NCBI RefSeq assembly: GCF_022605165.1
Contig: NC_063068.1
Coordinates: forward strand, 4,092,001 to 4,156,000
Direction of reading: 5' to 3'
Length of the DNA stretch: 64,000 bases
From: Purpureocillium takamizusanense
Taxonomy: Eukaryota > Ascomycota > Sordariomycetes > Hypocreales > Ophiocordycipitaceae
Shown here: positions 59,538 through 64,000 of the stretch, in pieces
Layout: each line of letters starts with the position of its first letter
Numbering within the stretch: the stretch's first letter is position 1
The notes under the pieces: generated by a model
Told to the model about the DNA's origin: nothing
The model's database searches: none
The model's input: only the letters and a program-made list of their open reading frames with translations
Program-made: the position numbers and the translations under genes

Positions 59538-60645
59538 ATGTCGTCGTCGCCTGTGCCGGCAACTGCTCCCGTCTCCATCTTCGCCGCCTCAACCGCCTCA
59601 CCGGTCTCGCGACCAAGCTTCAACCTCACATCGACGGCGACTTCGACGTCCTCGGAAGACCACCATGCCACTACGCAGACGTTTCCACCCATGACCACCT
59701 ACTGGACCAAGCCCCAGAGCTGCACATGGACATATGTCGTCGAAAACGTGTCGCTGCAGGCCTCTTCAGGCGCCGTCGCCTGGCTCGATCTCGAGCCAAG
59801 ATCCGGCGCGAGCACCTTGTCCTGTTACCCGGACGGCATGTTCTTCGACGGGCGCACGGGCGTCTTCAGCCCCGCGACCTGCCCCAATGGCTGGACCACC
59901 GTCTCGCTGCGTGTCAACACGGACGAGGACGCCATGCAGGCGACCACCACAGCCATATGCTGTTCATCGTAAGCTGTTATGACCTTTATTAAGCCGCTTG
60001 ACCCGGAGCTAATCGGAACGCTGACGTAGATACTACTCTCTCGACGGTTCACACTGCAAGCGATCCGTTCCAACTGTGCTTGCTGTGCCCATCTCGTATA
60101 ATCGCACGGCCAGCACCTACGATATCATGACAAACTCAACCACCACCCTCACATCCGCAACCATGGCAGTCAACACCATTCGCGCGCTATTCATGGAACA
60201 GGACAAGAAGCAGCTTGGTCTGACCAACGAGAACGAAATTGGAGACGTGCCCGATAAATCGCGTCCGCTGACCATCGGAGCCCGTGTAGGCATCGCACTA
60301 GGCGTGGCGGGTTTTGTTTCCATAACTCTCGCAGCCATCACATATTGCATTCTGCGGAGGAGGCGGCGGCGCAGAAAGAAAGCCGCACCTCAGGGCCAGC
60401 ATGAACTTGCCTGCGTCCCCGACATGTACGGCCCGGCCGGCGGGCGACTACGCGACGGGACCGTGGCAGAACCGCCGCCCGCGTACGAGGCATCGCTGTC
60501 TTCCTCGTCCACCAACCCGGCAGACGGAGAAGGGGAGAACACTGCGGCGCGGGACGAGGAAATACGAGTCCTCGTCGCGCAGAAGGCGGCCATCCAGCGA
60601 CGACTTGAGGAGTTGGAAAGGGTCGATGACACGCGCAACCCCTGA
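59538..60645 (+). CDS. Single-span membrane protein with Cys-rich ectodomain
   Basis: Exons 59538-59968 and 60030-60645 give 348 aa. The N-terminus is Ser/Thr-rich; no classical signal peptide is clear, so the membrane segment may act as the signal. The ectodomain has spaced cysteines and the pattern WTKPQSCTWTY ... LSCYPDGMFF ... SPATCPNGWTT ... TTAICCSS, which I recognise from many uncharacterised fungal proteins. One membrane span (about 219-242, IALGVAGFVSITLAAITYCI) precedes a strongly basic RRRRRRRKK stop-transfer and a cytosolic tail with PPPAYEA and a C-terminal coiled-coil-like end. A surface sensor or wall-associated role is only an inference. It parallels the gene at 45879-47337 in layout, though the sequences differ. 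Confidence 0.8.
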
Positions 60646-62126
60646 CTGGCGGTGATATAATAATGGTGTTGTAATGTTGCGCGTCGCCGATGCTTTCTTT
60701 GTTTGTCCTTCTGTACCTCATTGGCGGCAACAGACCGTCTGCAACGATACCACTTTGCACACAACGAGAGCATGGCGAGGCCAGGCGGGGGATTCGGGCT
60801 GCATGGTAGCCGGCGAGCACGGGGAGATGGCCTTGATCTTCGGTATAGTCCTACTAAACGGAATCACGCATTGCCATCCTCTGGATTGGCCACTGAATGC
60901 CCACGACGCAAGTCTCGCAGCCATGTGATGCTCTGCGGGGAGTCCGGGTTCAGGGTTCAGCCGCGCATATTGTTTTTGTCTTCATGTCTCGCCCGGGTGA
61001 CTGATTCCATGTTGGGGTTTGGGGGGGAGCACTAAGACAATGTCTACCCGGGAGCCTCGGGTGTTCGGGGACGTGGCACTGGGGACTGGGCACGTGGGTG
61101 ACTGTCGTGTCGATATATATCTGCGATTGCGATGCCGCCAGAGCGAAAGTCGCTTGTAGTGAATTTGGCGTGCTACAACGAAGCAATCGAGAAGTCGCCT
61201 GTTGCGTAGAGACTAATCGAATATCATCTCAATCAAGCCGGGCTCAGACATCCAATGAGACTCGAAGCGACTGTGGCTGCCGCTAATAGACGGGCGGGAA
61301 TGGCCCGTAGGGCCCGGGTCTCCACTACAGTCCACTGTACGAGGTACGAGTTATGTAGTAAAAGGCAAATAGAGTTGTAGGGTGAGCAACGAGGCCTTGC
61401 TTTATTGGCATGCCCCTTTCTATAAGCGACGACAACGTGTGTACGTGTGTGGCCCTTGCGTGTTGATGAATCTCGCTTGATCTGGCGAGGGCTGCGTGAC
61501 AGCCGGTTGCGGGCGCCATCTCGGCACACAGGGGAGGAGATGCAGCTTCCATGGGTCCACAGGGTGCTCGCGGCGCAGGGGGGCGGGCGGGGGGCAGCGT
61601 ACCAGTGGAGTGGAAGAGTGCAGCCAGAGCCCTGGAGGCATTGGATGGCACCCGTGCATTTGATGCCCCCCCCTCCAGCGCAAGCCACCCCCTGCGTCGA
61701 TGGATATGGGTTGGTTTGATTGGGGAGACTGGACGTGCTCAAGCAACCGCCGCCATGCACCAATTGGCGGTGAGGGGTCGCTGAGACTCGCTTGCACCGC
61801 GGCAGCTGGCGCCCGCCCAAAGTCCCCGTTACCTGCGCTGGTGGGCCCGCCAGAGATTCACACCTCATGCACGTTCACACATTCGACCCCACCACCACTT
61901 ACAAAATGACCCCTGTGACGACGGTGCCGGCGCTGCTGCTGCTGCTGCTGCTGCTGCTCGACCCCGCCAAAAGCCCACAGCTGGTGCTCTCTCCCCAAAA
62001 CACTTCGATTGGATCCAACCATCCAAAGAAATCCAACAGACATCGGTCCTCCCCCCCCCGCGTTGTGTTTTCCCATTTCCATCCTCGGCCGATTCATCAC
62101 GTCCGCTGGCGTATTGACTTTTCAAA
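60646..62126. other. Intergenic, promoter of alpha-tubulin
   Basis: About 1.5 kb. No gene is supported. A CTG repeat lies at 61932-61958, and the last 60 bases are the tubulin leader. Confidence 0.6.
61932..61958 (+). repeat. CTG trinucleotide microsatellite
   Basis: Nine CTG units, about 170 bp upstream of the tubulin start. Confidence 0.9.
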
Positions 62127-63861
62127 ATGAAGGGCGAGGTGAGTCCACCGCGCTTCGGCTTGTCGCGCCTGTGGCTGGCGGAGCCTCGCCAGCAACAAGT
62201 GCCGTGACCGGCGTGCCCCTGAGCCAGCAGCTCCAACATCACCACCACCTGCTAACCACCGAACCCGTCGACAGATTCTTCACCTTCACCTGGGCCAGGC
62301 TGGCACCCAGCTTGGTAACTCTGCCTGGGAGCTGTATGTGGTTCTTCCTTTCAAGCCCCGAGCCTGATTCACCCTCCGCACCCGCGAGCGCCGCGTAGAC
62401 GGGACTGACCGTGGCGGCAACAGCTACCTCCTCGAGCATGGCCTTGGCCCCGATGGCCGCCCCGACCCCAATGCCAAGGATGTCGGCGACCCGGGATCTT
62501 TCGAGACCTTCTTCACTGAGACCAGCGGCGGCAAGCACGTCCCTCGGTCCATCTTCATGGACCTCGACCCGTCTCCCATCGACGAGATCCGCACCGGCGC
62601 CTACCGCCAGCTCTTCCACCCTGAGCTCCTCATCAGCGGCAAGGAAGATGCCGCCAACAACTACGCGCGAGGTCACTACACCATCGGCAAGGAGATGGTC
62701 GATGACGTTATGGACCGCGTTCGTCGCGTTGCCGGTGAGTTTCCAACCCTTGCTTCGCCGTCAGGTGGCGGTTTGCGACGGCCACGCGCTGACCTTGCTT
62801 GATTCGAAGACAACTGCCAATCGCTGCAGGGCTTTCTCATCTTCCACTCCTTCGGCGGTGGTACCGGCTCTGGCTTTGGTGCTCTGATGCTTGAGCGCCT
62901 TGCTACCGAGTACGGCAAGAAGACGAAGCTCGAGTTCGCTGTTTACCCGTCTCCCCGCACCAACACAGCCGTTGTGGAGCCCTACAACGCCGTCCTGTCG
63001 ACGCATAGCACCATTGAGAACTCGGACTGCACCTTCCTTGTCGACAACGAGGCCGTCTACGATATCTGCCGCCGCAACCTCGACATCCCGCGGCCCTCGT
63101 ATGACCACCTCAACCGTCTGATTGCGCAGGTCGTCAGCTCCATCACCTCGTCTCTCCGTTTCGACGGTGCCCTCAACGTCGACCTGAACGAGTTCCAGAC
63201 CAACCTGGTCCCCTACCCGCGCATTCACTACCCGCTTATCAGCTACGCGCCCGTGGTCTCTGCGGCCAAGAGTGCGCACGAGGGCTTCAAAGTCCACGAC
63301 CTCACCTTCCAGTGTAAGTATCGAGGCTACCGCCAAGGGGTCATCAGAATCCAAGAAGAGGCCGGACGCTAACGCTAGCTCCCAGGCTTCGAGCCTAACA
63401 ACCAAATGGTGGTATGCGACCCGCGCAACGGAAAGTACATGGCTGTTGCCCTGCTGTACCGCGGCGACGTCGTCCCCCGCGACTGCACTGCCGCCATCGC
63501 CGCCGTCAAGGCCAAGGCCTCGTTCAATCTCGTTGAGTGGTGCCCTACCGGCTTCAAGCTTGGCATCAACTACCAGAAGCCAATGGCCGTTCCCGCTTCC
63601 GCAGAGGACGGTGGCCTCGCCTCCGTCGACCGATCCGTTTCCATGCTTTCCAACACCACCGCCATCGCCGAAGCCTGGTCCCGACTTGACCATAAGTTCG
63701 ACCTCATGCACAGCAAGCGCGCCTTTGTTCACTGGTATGTCGGCGAGGGTATGGAGGAGGGCGAGTTCACCGAGGCCCGGGAGGACCTTGCTGCTCTCGA
63801 GAAGGACTATGAAGAGGTCGCCGCCGACTCCTTTGAGCCCGAGGAGGAGGCTGAGTACTAG
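62127..63861 (+). CDS. Alpha-tubulin
   Basis: Exons 62127-62138, 62275-62333, 62424-62734, 62810-63313 and 63386-63861 give 453 aa. The first exon encodes only MKGE; this and the next exon are fixed by the conserved starts [18 protein letters not shown] and YLLEHGLGP. The GTP-binding tubulin signature GGGTGSG is present, and the C-terminus is the acidic tail ending EEEAEY, with the final Tyr typical of alpha-tubulin. Alpha-tubulin pairs with beta-tubulin to form microtubules. Filamentous ascomycetes usually carry two alpha-tubulin genes; I cannot say which this is. Confidence 0.97.
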
Positions 63862-64000
63862 GCACCTGAAGCGACGTGCCATCAATACCACAGGCGGTCT
63901 AGAATTTCCCCTCTTTTTGATTTACACTGCGATGCGACTCTTTAGACGGTCCAGGGTATCCGCCGCGCTGGCGAGCTTTTCGTGCTCATGGCACGCTCTC

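Overview
This window is nuclear DNA of a filamentous ascomycete, most likely a Sordariomycete and probably of the order Hypocreales. The evidence is GC-rich sequence, short introns (mostly 45-100 nt) with GTATGT/GTGAGT-type donors and CTAAC/CTGAC-type branch sites, and gene families typical of Pezizomycotina: a Zn2Cys6 regulator, Atg11, the 17.8 kDa complex I subunit and a fungal Ubp16-type peptidase. The order is inferred from overall feel, not computed. Every protein call was made by eye from motifs and family memory; no database search was run.

Layout. 0.9-5.8 kb: a secreted acid phosphatase (-) diverges from a membrane-anchored multicopper oxidase (+). 6.8-9.9 kb: a large Zn2Cys6 transcription factor (-) with a centrally placed zinc cluster, followed by a 4.3 kb gene-free region rich in microsatellites. 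14.2-21.8 kb: three genes on the minus strand, a GT31-like glycosyltransferase with a PAN-like tail, an Ubp16-like ubiquitin peptidase and an F-box-like protein. 23.2-29.1 kb: ATG11 (-) diverges from a CENP-H-like kinetochore gene (+). 29.1-34.7 kb holds no gene I can support. 34.7-39.4 kb: an NHP6-type HMG-box gene with a probable 5' UTR intron, then a ten-exon conserved gene of unknown function.

39.8-51.3 kb: phosphoglucomutase (-), oligoribonuclease (-), a Gfo/Idh/MocA oxidoreductase (+), a single-span membrane protein with a Cys-rich ectodomain (-), and a Nudix-like protein with an altered Nudix box (-). 53.4-63.9 kb: the complex I 17.8 kDa subunit (+), ribosomal protein S15/uS19 (-), a second single-span Cys-rich membrane protein (+) and alpha-tubulin (+). 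The genes are mostly housekeeping and do not form a metabolic cluster. I saw no rRNA, tRNA, CRISPR array or intact transposon.

The most interesting signals are three. First, a short inverted motif, GTAC-NNN-GTAC with spacer mainly GAA/TTC/TCC/AAA, recurs in intergenic DNA. Second, the transcription factor has a 57-nt phase-0 exon encoding half of its zinc cluster, next to a 414-nt intron that is stop-free in frame up to the acceptor TAG. Third, the unknown ten-exon gene has a complete and consistent exon structure.
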